Shown one piece after another: positions 1 through 12,083 of a stretch of 64,000 nucleotides of DNA. The stretch's first letter is position 1, and each line of letters opens with the position of its first letter. The position numbers and the translations under genes are program-made. The stretch is taken from positions 806,001 through 870,000 of the forward strand of contig NC_083397.1 of assembly GCF_030864355.1 (NCBI RefSeq), read 5' to 3'. The DNA is from Cutaneotrichosporon cavernicola. Taxonomy: Eukaryota > Basidiomycota > Tremellomycetes > Trichosporonales > Trichosporonaceae. The notes beneath the pieces were generated by a model. The model made no database searches and had not been told where the DNA came from. It worked only from the letters and a program-made list of their open reading frames with translations.

Positions 1-1
1 C

Positions 2-703
2 CAGCCGGGAGAGGCCGAGCTAGACGATGACGCGGCAGCTGCGCAGCCCGAGTTCAACGCCGCAGCCATGGCGCAGCTCGAGGCGATGGGCTTCCCTACC
101 ATCCGCTGCCAGAAGGCGCTCCTCGCGACTGGCAACTCGGACCCCGAAGCTGCCATGAACTGGCTCTTCGCACACATGGAAGACCCTGACATCGATGACC
201 CTATCCAGCCTGCTGGGGTTGCGGCTAGCCGGCCCGAGCCCACTGCGGAGCAGATCTCGATGCTCTCCGAGATGGGCTTTACCCATGCCCAGGCGCGCAA
301 GGCGCTTCGTGAGACTGTGAGTTGATTTATGTTCAGCTGCTGACTGGTGCAGGGCGGAAATGCGGACGGGGCTGTTGAGTGGCTCTTCTCCAACCCCGAC
401 GACATGGGTGAGGAAGACACGCCTGCGGGTAGTCCGGGAGGCTCAACCACGCCAGCTGTCGGCGGCTCGGCAACTATGCCGGCCAACTACCGCCTCAAAG
501 CCTTCATCTCGCACAAGGGCCCGTCGGTGCACTCTGGACACTACGTCGCGACGATACGCCAGCCGCAGGCTGGTGTCCCGGGCTCGTCCGAGCCGCAGGA
601 CGAATGGATCCTCTTCAATGACGAGAAGGTTGCGCGCGCCGCCCCCCACGGCGGCGAGGAGATGCGCTCACTCGCTTATCTGTACATTTACGAGCGTATT
701 TAG
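2..703 (+). CDS. UBP14: Ubiquitin C-terminal hydrolase, UBP14/USP5 type (3' part)
   Basis: This is the C-terminal part of an isopeptidase-T type deubiquitinase, which trims free ubiquitin chains; the 5' part lies outside the window. The visible frame starts at base 2. It has two UBA domains: one around LEAMGFPTIRCQKALLATGN, the other around LSEMGFTHAQARKALRET, which continues across the intron into GNADGAVEWLF. The His-box end of the peptidase follows, with GPSVHSGHYVATIR and WILFNDEKV. UBAs placed just before the His box are the Ubp14/USP5 arrangement. One 36-nt intron (317-352, GTGAGT...CAG) interrupts the second UBA domain. The stop is TAG at 701-703. The gene converges on APC10, with 53 bp between the two stops. 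The family call is firm; the catalytic Cys box is not in view. Confidence 0.93.
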
Positions 704-756
704 GTTAGAAGCATTAGCATAGCGATGTTTGCATGGTGATTGTACAGTGATGAATG

Positions 757-1543
757 TTATCGAATGCCGTCGTACATGCGGAACTCTTGGCTGCGGAAAC
801 CTCTCGAGCGGTCCTGGCCGAGATCGACGAGTGCTGGGCCGTCTGGCAGCCCCTCGACCACCTCGTCGTCCGTAGTCTTGGCCACTGGTCTGCTGTCAGC
901 CGGTTCAAGGGTCAAGTAATCGTACTCGGGCGGTCCAAAGACCTTGAGGCCACGCACATGCGTGTCCTTGCCGTTCATATGGTTGGCAACTATTACGATG
1001 CGGATGTGGTGCGTGGGGATCGGTGGGCCTTCAATCGCGCCGTCGGCGTCCATTGGCCGGAGGGGGATCACGATCCATCCGTCGGGTTTGTGGAACTCGG
1101 TGTATCTCACCTCCTGGAGGTCGTGCACACCCGTCCCGGCCCGGATGGAGAGCCTAGAGGGCGTGTACGAGTCGTCCTTGCGGTGGCTGGTGAGGAGTGC
1201 GATGGACTACGTGTTAGCACCAAAGCGGGCGTGGTAGAGGTGATTAGACGCACAGAAATGAATACGCGTTTGGGGAAAGAGAGGTCAATCGAGTGAGGTT
1301 GTGGTCCCTCGGACCTGTCATAAGTACTTGAACGCTGGAACGGTGCAAAGGGAGGAGGGAAGAAGTTAGAGCTCACTGCCAGAACGTCCCCTCGTTGTCA
1401 TCACGCAGGTTGTCGACGCCAAAGCCGTACTTGTGACTCGAGACCGACCACTGCGCAAGTCGACCAAGCTCGGGTCGTGTGGGAGCTATGACGGAAGCGA
1501 GGTCTGCGACTCCCTGGGTCGCCGTCTCTTCGTCTTCGTCCAT
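757..1543 (-). CDS. APC10: Anaphase-promoting complex subunit 10 (DOC1)
   Basis: Core APC/C subunit that helps the ubiquitin ligase bind D-box substrates in the nucleus. Model, read on the minus strand: exons 1543-1377, 1314-1254 and 1206-757, introns 62 and 47 nt, 225 aa. The ATG at 1543 opens MDEDEETATQ. The DOC domain follows: WSVSSHKYGFGV, LRDDNEGTFWQS across intron 1, GPQPH, SYTPSRLSIRAG (residues 89-100) and ANHMNGKDTHVRGLKVFGP (about 149-167). The protein ends in Ile-Arg, the IR tail that docks APC10 on TPR subunits of the complex. The frame is kept across both junctions and the conserved blocks join exactly at them. Its 5' side is separated from the OPT transporter by about 255 bp. 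Confidence 0.93.
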
Positions 1544-1798
1544 GATGTTATGTTGTCAACAACCCGCTCAGCCTCGGCGGATGTTGTTGTTGGTGGAATT
1601 AGGGCCGTGGATTAGCTATGGGTATTAGTAAAGTTTGTAATAGGTAACTACTAGCGTCGGCATTCTTGCGCCAGAGGTGCCGATGATTGCCGTTGAGGTA
1701 TCTCTCCACAATTCCACAAACAGGGTTACTGACTCAGCTCTTACTGGACAAATTGCTCTTCTTCAACACTCATCGCGCACGAGTTTGGAGAGCGGACG

Positions 1799-4081
1799 AT
1801 GAACCCTTCACAGTACGAGCTCAGCAAAGGTTCTATGGCTTAAACAGATCACATCCCATCACGGGCGACTACAACTACCACGTCGCGCCGGCGGACGATG
1901 AGAGCATCTACGACCTCCCCGTCCTCGAAGCCTGCTTTACCCCCCGCGCTGTCATTGTGGGGCTGGGTGTCGGCGTCTTGCTCTGTATGACGAACATGTA
2001 CTTTGGCCTGCAAACAGGTAGGGCTCGCTTCTGCGCTTTCTAATCCCAGGCTGGGTGTCGATGATGTCCCTACAATCCGCTCTTCTCGGCTTTGCCATCT
2101 TCAAGCTGCCCTCCGTCCTGCCGCGCTTCTTCCCTAATGTCCGTCCCCTCTCAGCGCCCGAGAATGTCGTTATCCAGACTACCGCTGTGGCGACGGGCAC
2201 AATGCCTCTGGCCGCGGGACTGGTAGGCATCATTCCCGCGCTGGGGATGATGAGCCAGGAAGTCGACGGGCGCGACCCCATCGTGTTGTCCTACTGGCAC
2301 CTCGTGATCTGGTGCCTTGCCGTTGCGTTCTTCGGTGTCTTCCTCGCCGTACCACTCCGCCGCCAGGTCATCGTTAAGGAGAAGCTCGTCTTCCCTTCCG
2401 GTACCGCAACCGCCCAGCTCATTGCCCTCCTCCATCGCGCACCCCCGATTCAGGGCATCTCCACAGCGACCGTGACAACACGGGAAGGTGGGCGTTATGA
2501 GCGTCTCCAGACTAGCGAGGATGGTGACGATGAGATCGACGGCAAAGACCAAGACGCGATCAGCGGTACGGGATGGCGGGCGCTGGGGTGGAGCTTTGCC
2601 GCCTCTGGAGCCATCACTGTAAGCTGGGAAGATTGATGTATCTGACGCCAGCTCCTCTCCTTTTTGTTCCCGGTGACCTTTGCTCTCCCAGTATTCGACA
2701 TCCTCAGCTGGCCGTTCGGGATCAGCCTCGCCGCCCAGTGGATGTGGTGGTTCACGCCTTCGCTGTCGTACATCGGACAGGGGATCATCATGGGTTTCCC
2801 CGTCACTGTGTCCATGAACATCGGTATGCTCGTTGGCTGGGCTGTCCTCTCCCCTCTCGCGAAGAAGAGCGGATGGGCACCCGGTCGCGTCAGCAGCAAC
2901 ACTGACGGCGCGCGTGGCTGGATCCTCTGGGTCGCGCTGGCGATTATGATCGCGGAGAGCCTCATCTCCCTCGCACCCGTTACGGTCGAGTACGTGCGCA
3001 ACCTGTGGGCCCGCCACGAGGCTGCCGAGGCGCGCTCACACGTGTTCACCACGCCTGATAGCCCGGACGAGGCTGCCGAGCGTGACGGATACATGGACAT
3101 GCCAGAGGATAGTGAGCCCGAGTGCGAGCCGCCCGAGCGCCTCGTGCCTGGACAGTGGGTCGCGTTGGGGCTCACAGCGAGCGCCGTGCTTGGCGTTTGG
3201 GGGGTGTGGTATGTCTTTGGGACTGACGGGATCCATCCATGGGCAACGGCGCTGGGGTTGGTACTGGCGTCCATCCTCTCACTTATCGGCGTCCGAGCAC
3301 TTGGCGAGACCGACATTAACCCGGTGAGCTCCCTCGTTTTCCGCACTCAAACTGACGCCAGGTCTCGGGCATCGGCAAGATCTCCCAGCTCTTCTTCGCG
3401 GTACTTCAACCCGGTAACGTCGTGGCGAACGTGATTGCCGGAGGTGTTGCCGAGGCTGGAGCTCAACAGGCCGGCGACCTCATGCAGGACCTTAAGACTG
3501 GGCACCTCCTCCGCGCATCCCCGCGCTCCCAATTTTACGGACAACTCGTTGGCTCCCTTGCCAGCGTGTTTGTCAGTTCCGCAGCGTACAAGTTCTACAC
3601 TTCCGTGTACACCATCCCCGGGCCCGAGTTCGCCGTGCCCAGTGCCGGCGTTTGGCTCAGCCTTGCCCGACTCCTCAACAACGGGAGCCTCCCTGAGATG
3701 GTGGTGCCGTTCATGCTCGTGTTCGGCGGCGCGTTCAGCCTGATCGCCATCGCAAAGCTCATGTTTGCGCGCTCCCCCAACCCAGCAATTGCCGCTTGTG
3801 TGGCTTCGCTCCCCTCGGGGATTGCGTTTGCCATCGGCTTCCTCAACTCTCCGTCCTTCTCCCTCGCCCGTCTGATCGGCGGGTACATCGCCTACCGCGC
3901 AGCGCGCGCCTCCCGCACCGGCGAGACGCCACTGTTCGTGATCGTCGTCGCGTCGGGCTTTGTGCTCGGCGAGGGAGTACTGAGTATCGTGAACCTCACG
4001 CTCGCGAGCCGAGGATACGGCGCACTCAGCTGCTTCGGGTGCAACCTCGGTGGAGGGGGATATTGCACGGGAGGGTGTTAG
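1799..4081 (+). CDS. OPT-family oligopeptide/metal-chelate transporter
   Basis: Multi-pass plasma-membrane or organelle transporter of the OPT superfamily, close to the YSL-like clade. Exons are 1799-1812, 1848-2017, 2050-2618, 2652-3323 and 3362-4081, giving 714 aa; introns are 35, 32, 33 and 38 nt. Family marks are MTNMYFGLQTGWVSMMSLQ across intron 2, APENVVIQTTAVATGTMPLA, and INPVSGIGKISQLFF across intron 4 followed by AGAQQAGDLMQDLKTG. Many hydrophobic segments are visible and the C-terminus is Cys/Gly-rich. The start is the least certain part: ATG 1799 plus a 35-nt intron gives a clean in-frame N-terminus, but ATG 1683 with another splice pattern is possible. The gene converges on EMC3, with 15 bp between stops. 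The substrate cannot be told from sequence. Confidence 0.88.
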
Positions 4082-4096
4082 ATTCAATGTGATGCA

Positions 4097-5228
4097 TTAG
4101 AGCTTGCCCCAGCGTTGCAGGACGCGGTCCTCAACCCCATCACCGACCCAGCTGTACAACCCGTCCGAGATTGCGAGGTTCTCCACCTCGGCCTTGTACA
4201 GCTTCTTGAAGTCTGGTGCGGCAGGGCCGACCGTGGGCGGCCCGCCAGCGCCGCTGAGCATTGCCATGGCGTTGCTGTCGCGCGCATCCGTCGCGGCTGA
4301 CGTCAGTCTCCTATATCATAGAGTCTCACAATTCTCCTGGCCAAGGATGAGCTTGAACACGCCGTTCAGGCCAAACAGGTTGAGGAAGTACCACGACAGC
4401 GCGGAGACCCAGCGCACATTCAGGTCCTGCATGGCAATGTCGCGCGCAAACAAGCTCTTGAACCCGAGCGTGAGAGGGAACGGGAGCTTGACTGAGATCA
4501 GCTATTTTCTTTATAAGCTGGAGGCGACCCACTCAGGATGTATCCCGAGAAGAAGACGTTGATGTACTGCATGATGAGCATGTTGGGGACCATCATGACG
4601 GCCTGCTTCTTCATGCCGTCCATCATCGTGTCCATGTTTCCTGCGTCAAAAGGGTTCTGCGCACTGTCTGTCGAAACCTCTGGCTTGAGGTACTCGCCAG
4701 ACGCGAGGGACTGGGCCGTGCTTGACGACAGCGCGCGATACTGCTCCGGGTGGAGCGGGGAAAGAGGAGCGGACTGGCGCAGGAGCTGCGCGCGGCCGAG
4801 TCCGCGTCTGGTGTGAGTATACACGAGTACAGCGAGCGTAACATAGGGGCTGGGATCGACGATAGGACCAGGACCACGATCACAGTCTCACTTCAGGAGC
4901 CCAGAGCTGCCAACTGGCCCCGTCAAGTAGGACAAGGAAGGCAAGACTGCTCGAAGGACGGCACGTCCAGCCAAACTCGTCGACTGACTCGACTCCCAAA
5001 CCTCTCAATGAAACTCACTGCTCACGCACCGCATCCTTGGGCTGCTTCTGCGGCGATCCCGTCATCAACACGGTCACGTAGTGACGCAGGATGCCGACGA
5101 GCACCATGATCGCGGTGATGGGCACCAGCACCCAGTCGCGGATTGACGGGTCCAGGTAGAGGTTTTGTCTGCGTCAGCAGTATCTCAAACGGTCTAGCTT
5201 ACTCTCTGACGGTCGACATGACGGACAT
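4097..5228 (-). CDS. EMC3: ER membrane protein complex subunit 3 (EMC3)
   Basis: EMC3 is the Oxa1-like core of the ER membrane protein insertase. Minus-strand exons are 5228-5203, 5168-5019, 4807-4533, 4491-4330 and 4296-4097; introns are 34, 211, 41 and 33 nt; 270 aa, the normal family size. Recognisable blocks are YLDPSIRDWVLVPITAIMVL then VGILRHYVTVLM at the N-terminus, MVPNMLIMQYINVFFSGYIL, KLPFPLTLGFKSLFARDI after intron 3, and SWYFLNLFGLNGVFKLILGQ. Three transmembrane spans fit these segments. Two in-frame ATGs lie near the start (5228 and 5219); the first is used here. The 211-nt intron 2 has no competing exon. The gene is divergent from ELP1, with 244 bp between the start codons. Confidence 0.92.
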
Positions 5229-5472
5229 GGTGTCGACGATCGATGTAGAGTTGGTGAGCGATGTTGCCGTCGCGAGTGACAGACACCTCAAGCCTCGCCG
5301 ACGTCAGCTTAATCCAGGATCAGGGATTAGCGGAACCAAATTCATTAGCCTCATTAACACCACATTCTTATCTTCAGGCACGATGTAAATACCGAAAGCA
5401 GTTCCAGTAACATAATTTCCGCACCGAGTCGACTCCCATTGCCACTTGACACTTATTCATCCATCCAATAAC

Positions 5473-8400
5473 ATGCGCAGCCTCACTCCGACGACTGTAC
5501 AGGTCGCCTCGGTTGCCGCGTCTTCACCAGACCGGCACGGAGCAGCGCTCGCGGTCGACCCCGAGAGCGGGAGGGTGTACGCCGCGGTTGAGCGGATCGA
5601 GGACGGCGAGGTTCACGTGGAGATTGTGCGCCTCGAAGGGGTGGAGGAAGGGGGAGCGTTTGCAGAGGTGAGCTTTGTTGCAAGTGTTAATCTTACATCA
5701 GGTGGTTGCGTCGTTCTCGTCGCCGGTGCTCGCACCGTTCGCGCTGCCGGATGGCGCACCGCAGACTCTGAGCGTGCAGTATTTTGCGGATGACCGGAGT
5801 GTTATCGTCCTCTTGGCGGGCGGAGACATCGCTGTGCTCCAGCTTGACAATCCCGAGGTGGGCTTAGTGGTCGAGGTCGTGGGGAGCATCGACAGCGGGA
5901 TCAAGGCGGCCGCGTGGTCGCCCGACGACGAGCAGCTCGTACTCGTCACGGGTAAGCTCCCAGGCTGGAAGTAGCTGACACCAGGCGAGGATAACCTCGT
6001 GTGCATGACGCGGTCCTTTGACACGATTTACGAGGGGCCCTTGCGTTCTGACGACTTTGGAGAGGACAAGTTCATAAATGTCGGATGGGGAAGCGAGGGG
6101 ACACAGTTCCATGGCTCGCTGGGCAAGAAGGCGCTCCTCGCCGCACAGGAGTCGGCCAAGGCACCAAAGCCCAAAGCTTTTGCCCATCCTACCGACGATG
6201 GAGTCCCACGCATCACGTTCAAGGGCGACGCTGGCTTCTTCGCCGTCTCCAGCCTAGATCCTTATCCATCCGGGGGCGCGCGCCGCCAGGTGCGGGTGTA
6301 CAGCCGTGACGCCGCGAGCGGCTTCGAGCCGCGCCTGAGTGCCACGAGTGAGACTCTTGCAGGGCTCGAGGGCCCGATCGCCTGGCGACCAGTCGGGAAC
6401 GTCATCGCCAGTCTCGTGCGGTACGGGTACGAGGGAGGCGGAGAAGGGCGGCCTGGACGGTGGGATGTGGCCATGCTCGAGCGTAACGGCCTGCGACACG
6501 GCGGCTTTGAGCTCCGCGAGGCAGAGAAGAGCTGGGAGGGCGGAGTTGTTGTCGACATGGCATGGAACGCTGAGAGCGACGTCCTCGCAATCTGGCTCCG
6601 CCGGGCAGAGGGGGACGTTGTCCAGCTTTGGACGATGAAGAACTACCACTATTACCTCAAACAGCAGATTGTGGGAACGCGCCGCTTCGCCGCGGTGCGC
6701 TGGCACCCCGAGACGCCCATGGCACTGTACCTTATCGACGCGGGTGGGCTACTGCAGTGTTGCCGAGCTGACAGCAGACAACGTACAGGTCCGCTCATTC
6801 GTGTGGGACACGTACGCCGCCCGCCTCCCAATGCCGGGAGACACAGCGACTGTTGCTGTGGTCGATGGAGGTGAGCTAAGACCTACTTGTCAGCTAACAT
6901 CAGACCGCCTCCTGATCACGCCCTTCCGCACACAGAACACCCCTCCACCCATGTCCTCATATCAACTCGCCCTCCCGGCGCAGGCCGTACACGTCAGCAT
7001 GTCGCCATCCGAGGACGCTCTGGCCGTCCTCACCACTACCGGCATGGTGCAGGTCTGGGACCTCGCCACCTCACTTCCCCAGGCTGGCGCCTCGCGCTTG
7101 CGTGCCGGCGGCAAGGTGTCCGCCCCAAAGTTGCGGTGGGAGCGTAACCTTGCGCCCACCGGCGAGTTTGTACCGAAGCAGGTCGCGCTCAGCGGGGACG
7201 GCAAGGTGGCTGCTCTGTTCTGGGGCGACGGCCCGGACGGCGCAGTGTTGCGTACGGCGGACGCAAATGAGGCCGGCGCGAGCGTGCTGCATGACACCGA
7301 CTGGGTGCTGTGGGAGCGCGAAGCCGGATTCCTTGTGGTGGACCGCCACGGTATTCTCCGCAGCGGTGAGAGCCTTGATATGCTAGAGCAGGGGCTGATG
7401 GCAGTGGACGAGGCACAGGGCATTCTTGTGACGTTGTGTCGGCCCGCGGGGGTGAAGATCTCGGCTGAGACGGGCCTCGTCTTCGCCCTGTCGGACAGCG
7501 GGCGACTGCATGCTGCCTTCCTTTCGGGTCGCGAGTCAGAGCTCCTCACGAGCGGCGTGACGTCGTTCACCCTGACTCCCGACTTTTGCATCTACACCAC
7601 CACGCAGCGGAGCTATTACGTGCCACTGTTTTCGGTCGCCGCCATTTTGGCCGGAGAGAATCTGGAGATTGTCAAGGAGCGCGAGTGGGACGAGCGCCGC
7701 ATCGAGCGCGGTGCGCTCGCCGTGGCTGCGTGCCCCAGCAACATGGCGCTCGTGCTCCAGATGCCCCGCGGAAACCTTGAGACGGTGTACCCCCGTCCAC
7801 TTGTGCTCGCTGTCGTGCGGAGGGACATCCTCGCGTTAGTCTAGTCAAAACTTGAGGATGGAAGCTGACTAACAGGGGCGAATACCGTTCTGCTTTCCTC
7901 ACCTGCCGGAAGCACCGCCTCGACCTCAACATCCTGTACGACCTCGACCCCCAACGAATGATGGATGCCCTCCCATCGTTCTTTGAGCAGATCCCCGAGC
8001 CCGACTACCTGAACCTCTTCGTCTCGCAGCTGAAGTGAGCAGCTCCACTTAGTTCTCTAGCAGAGTCACTGACGGCAGCGCCGATGACTCCTCCATCGTC
8101 CTGTACAAGGACTTGAAGCGCGATGCAGCTCGCGTTCCCGTCCCGGCGACCAAGGTCAACGACGTGTGCGATGCTCTCCGCGTGCTCGTTCAAGTCGACA
8201 CGGTAAAGTATGTTGAGACGATCCTCACCGCCCACGTGTGTAAGCAGCCGCCCGACTACGAAGCCGGCCTCCGTGTCCTGCTGCATGTGCAGAAGGAGCA
8301 CCCCGAGATTGCTCAGGAGGCGATCAAGTACATCATCTTCCTGTCCAACGTCAACCAGCTCTTTGACGTCGCGTTAGGGATGTACGACTTCCAGCTCGTG

Positions 8401-10059
8401 CTCATGGTTGCTCAGTACTCACAGAAGGTGAGTCCCCGCCGGCATGGAACCAGGAACTGGACGTGGAGATGCCTCTGTAACCTGTTCAGCAGCTCATACC
8501 AGGATCCTAAAGAGTACCTTCCCTTCCTGCGCGAGCTGCGCGCACTCGATACCCACGAACAGCGTTTCCGCATCGACGATCACCTTGGCCGCCGGGAGAG
8601 TGCGCTGCGCAACCTCCACGCTGCAGGCCCGTCGCGGTTCGATGACGCTGCGTCATATCTCTCTCGGTACGAGCTTTGGGACGAGGCGTTCGACCTCTAC
8701 GCGGGTACGGATGAGCTGCGTACGGTGCAGGACCTGTATGGCGATTACCTGTACGACCGGCGAGAGTTCCACGATGCGGCTATCTGTGAGTGTCTTGTGC
8801 GAGAGGGAATCGGTTGTCGTCAGATACTGGTTCCAGTAGGTGACTTGTCTGTTGACGCCCAGCACACACACTCGGTGGGAGGCGCGACAAGGCCCTCAAA
8901 GCGTACGAGAAAGCACATGCTTGGCGGGAGCTTTTTACGCTGGCGCGCGAACTGGAGACGCCCCCGGCCGCCATTGCTTCAATGGTGGAACGTGTATCCG
9001 ACTATTTATCCTCGAGAGGACGGCATGCCGAGGCAGGTCAGGTGCTGATCGACTATGCGGAGGATGTGGATGCTGCGGTTGATGTGTTGAGCCGAGGCGC
9101 CGAGTTTGCGGAGGCTTATCGTCTTGTGAGTGACTGCTTTGTTCCGGCGCGGAATCTGACTGATATCAGGCGTCTCGTCATGCGCGCCCTGATCTGGTCG
9201 GCGACTTTATTAACCCGGCGCTGGAGGAGGCACAAGAGATTCTCACTGAAACACTCGAGGAGATGGACGGTCAGTTGGACAAGGAACTGCGGCGACTTGA
9301 TGAACTGCGGCATGTTAGGCGGACAGACCCCGGTGAGTAACGCAGCATAATCGACCTCGTGCAGATGCCGCAGGGCAAGGGGCTGATGCCTAGACGGATT
9401 CTACCTCGTTGAGAACGATGAGGAGCTGGAGAACGTGGACGTAGCGACCAATGCCACCACCGTGGCAACGGCGTTTACACGGTACACTGTTGCGCCCACG
9501 ACTGTGTTTTCGCAATCGACCCGCATGACTGGGTAAGTTTTCCCGAGCCGGAATGAGCGGTTTTGGCCTCTAGCTCTAGGGGTCGACATTGGCGCAACCA
9601 GCGCTCCACGATGACTCTGCTGACTGCAGGCAAACGGCTCGATCGAAGAACAGGCCGTCCAAGAGACGCCAGGCTGGACGGAAGGGGACTGTGGACGAGT
9701 ACGACTATCTCGTGGCAAGCATAGGACGTCTGGTCAAGCGTGTCGATGACAAGAGTGGTACGTTATGTAACGATGCGCCCGTCAAGATGTCAAGCTGACG
9801 CGCAGCCGAGGCACTGTCCCTTCTGCGTCCGCTGGCGACATCGCCTCACCGGGACCTGGCGTCGGATCTTCAGAAGGCGGTGGTGACGCTGCGGGCCAAG
9901 CTGGCTCGTGGGCTGGAGAACGCGTGGTCGGACCGCGAGACCATTCTGGATGGGGTGGAAAGTTCTGGTGGCATGGGTCTGGGCGGAGACGCGACGGCGG
10001 CGCGTGCGGCTGAGCGGCCGTTGGTGGGTCCTTGGAAGGGGCTGACGAGGCTCGTGTAG
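5473..10059 (+). CDS. ELP1: Elongator complex protein 1 (ELP1/IKI3)
   Basis: Scaffold of the Elongator complex, which modifies wobble uridines of tRNA in the cytoplasm. Thirteen exons: 5473-5667, 5702-5951, 5985-6743, 6778-6870, 6904-7834, 7876-8034, 8079-8427, 8503-8785, 8863-9125, 9170-9332, 9394-9532, 9630-9757, 9806-10059; 1321 aa, normal length. The N-terminal half is WD/beta-propeller (GIKAAAWSPDDEQLVLVTG; VAVVDGDRLLITPFR across an intron). The C-terminal half is an alpha-solenoid (FLTCRKHRLDLNILYD; YSQKDPKEYLPFLREL). At about 1195-1215 a basic stretch, TARSKNRPSKRRQAGRKGT, matches the Elp1 region linked to tRNA binding. Introns are 33-97 nt and phases agree at every junction. Intron 3 (6744-6777) was chosen because it alone restores frame with a CTGAC branch motif. 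Confidence 0.94.
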
Positions 10060-11149
10060 CAAGGAAGTAGCAAGGCAAGCAGGATCTCGGAACTGCCGCC
10101 GGATGGACGAGTTTGGGCGTAAGGGCGTTATTGAGATACTTGGATGAGAAAAGTGGGGGGTGAGGACAAGGCCTGGACGTCAGCGCGACGTGTGAAGAGC
10201 GCCTGTCCAAACACTGATCGCCGCGTGTCTCCACATGGTCTTGTGGAACGTATCTTGGCAATCTGACAATCTGACAATCCGACAAGCGACGAGCGCCGAG
10301 CGACGCTGATCAAGGGATGGGTTAGGATGAGCGAGGCAAGATGGGCGAGGGGCAACGAGGGCGGTCAAGTTGTGGCGAGGATTCAACAAACTGCGCTCAA
10401 ACTGTGCGGGTCATACGCCCTCTCCACCAAAGGAAGAATCAAACCCACCTAGTCTCCAGCTCTCGAGTTGAGACAGTCGTCAGCCCTTCAGCCCGTCACC
10501 GTCAGTCAACCCCCCGAGGTTGCCGAGGTGACTGTACCAAAGTTTCCCCATGTGCCTACCTGCAACCCAAGACACACAACTCCCCACTACAGCAGCTCAC
10601 TACCAATATGCTGTTAACAACACAATCTTTCAAACAACCCACGCACTACAAAAGTCGTCGAGACAGCTGACACGGTCGAAACAGCTGACATCCCTCGTCC
10701 TCTCATTCATCCTTCATTCCTTCTTTATTACTCTGACGAAAGTGTATACACAGCGTCGTACGCTCTCGCCCCCCCTTCCCCCTTGCATTATACACTTGCC
10801 CTTTCTTTCCTCTTCCCTCTTTCATCTTGTCTCTTCCCCTCTTGCCTCCTTCTCCTTCTCTCCCCCACCCCTCCTTGCTCTTCTCGACCTCCCCACCCTC
10901 TCCACCATCCCCACCCTACTCACATTAGTCATCGGGTCATCCATATCTGTCCACGCGGCCCGCCCCCCACTTTCCTGCCGCCTTCCTGGCTTTCGCTATC
11001 TGTCCCGCGTGGTCCTCACATCATCGTCCTTCATTGCGACTATCTCTATCGTCTCCTCATCTACCTCTGAAGACAACCCCGTCAACTCAATTTATCGTTA
11101 CCTTCCTTCGAACCTTGCAACTCCTCCATCTCCACTTCAAACCAACATT
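10060..11149. promoter_or_regulatory. Intergenic region with a pyrimidine-rich leader
   Basis: About 1.1 kb between ELP1 and the next gene. From roughly 10760 to 10960 the + strand is almost only C and T, typical of fungal promoters and 5' leaders. The frame of the downstream gene stays open back to an ATG at 10550. The extra 200 residues would be low-complexity Leu/Ser/Pro, so this is read as an untranslated leader. No RNA gene seen. Confidence 0.5.
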
Positions 11150-12083
11150 ATGGTGATCAACACCTGCACCCTCTCCACTCCCGCCCTGGCAGCCTTCCTG
11201 CTCCTGCCTTCCCTCCTTGGACTGGGGACAGTCGCCACCACCTCGCGCGGCAACCTTGCCACTCTCCAGGCCGCTCCTCTGGCAGCTGGGAGTTTGGCAG
11301 GTCTGCTTATCCTCAGCCACCCCAGCGTACCGGTCATCCTCGCTGTTGGTGCCCTGGCTACCATTCCCCTTCTGCTGGTACTTTGCCGCCCCCATAGCCC
11401 CATCTCAACCGTGGACGGTTACCCTCAAACGCGCAAAGGTACGTCTAAAAGTCCAAGGAGGCAAAAACATCCCAGCGCCGAGACCCGAGCGCATGATCGG
11501 CGCGAGTTTGTAACGAGTTGACCTGTACCTGCGGCTGCTGATCATGTTTTGTCACTTGACACGCCGCCACACGACACACAGCAGACATGGCTGACACGCA
11601 GACAAGCCTGTTCCCCTCACGTCCCTGGAATCCCGTCTCTCGCCGTGGAGCGCAGACGCACACACCCCGACCACGGTCTCGGCGCTGTGCACCCCCGCGG
11701 ACTCTGACAGCGAAGACACCTTCTGCTCCGGCTACCTGGATAAGGTGACCGCCTCGCTCCCGCAGTGCTCGCGTGTGCCATCCCGCTCCCTGGTTCCGCC
11801 CACCATGCTCAACGGCGCACTGCTATCCTACTCTGCCACTCCCGTCACCGCAGTGTCGTCGGCGAGCACGACCGCGTCGAGCACCCACAACAACGTTCTC
11901 GTCAACGCGCAGGCGAGTCCTCTTCTACCTGCGCCAACCTTTGAGGAGGAATTTACACGATACATCGACCGCGCACTTACGCGAGCCCGGCCTGAGAAAG
12001 CGCCCGTCCCCTTTGGGTCATGGCCCAAGGAGTGGCCCATGTTCTGGGAGGGAGCTGGTCTCGCCCCCAAGGGGTGTTGGTGA
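11150..12083 (+). CDS. Hypothetical membrane protein
   Basis: Not recognised. Two exons, 11150-11438 and 11602-12083, with a 163-nt intron whose CTGAC branch and CAG acceptor keep the frame; 256 aa. The N-terminal part is hydrophobic, with likely membrane spans at LAAFLLLPSLLGLGTVAT and in a longer apolar stretch ending ATIPLLLVLC. The rest is Ser/Thr/Pro-rich and soluble-looking. Its C-terminus carries the only compact segment, FEEEFTRYIDRALTRARPEK followed by WPKEWPMFWEGAGLAPKGCW. The ATG has good context (ACATTATGG), but an in-frame ATG at 10550 would add 200 low-complexity residues. The gene converges on the BTG-domain gene. Codon use and GC at third positions look coding throughout both exons. 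No function is proposed. Confidence 0.6.

Noticed and set aside
2151..3346. Two minus-strand frames of about 285 codons
   Set aside because: They are antisense to the OPT transporter, whose sense frame has clear family motifs.
8428..8502. Reading through the ELP1 intron, which is partly open
   Set aside because: Removing 75 nt restores YSQKDPKEYLPFL, a block conserved in ELP1.
10550..11149. N-terminal extension of the orphan membrane protein from ATG 10550
   Set aside because: Residues would be low-complexity Leu/Ser/Pro from a C/T-rich leader; the ATG at 11150 has better context.
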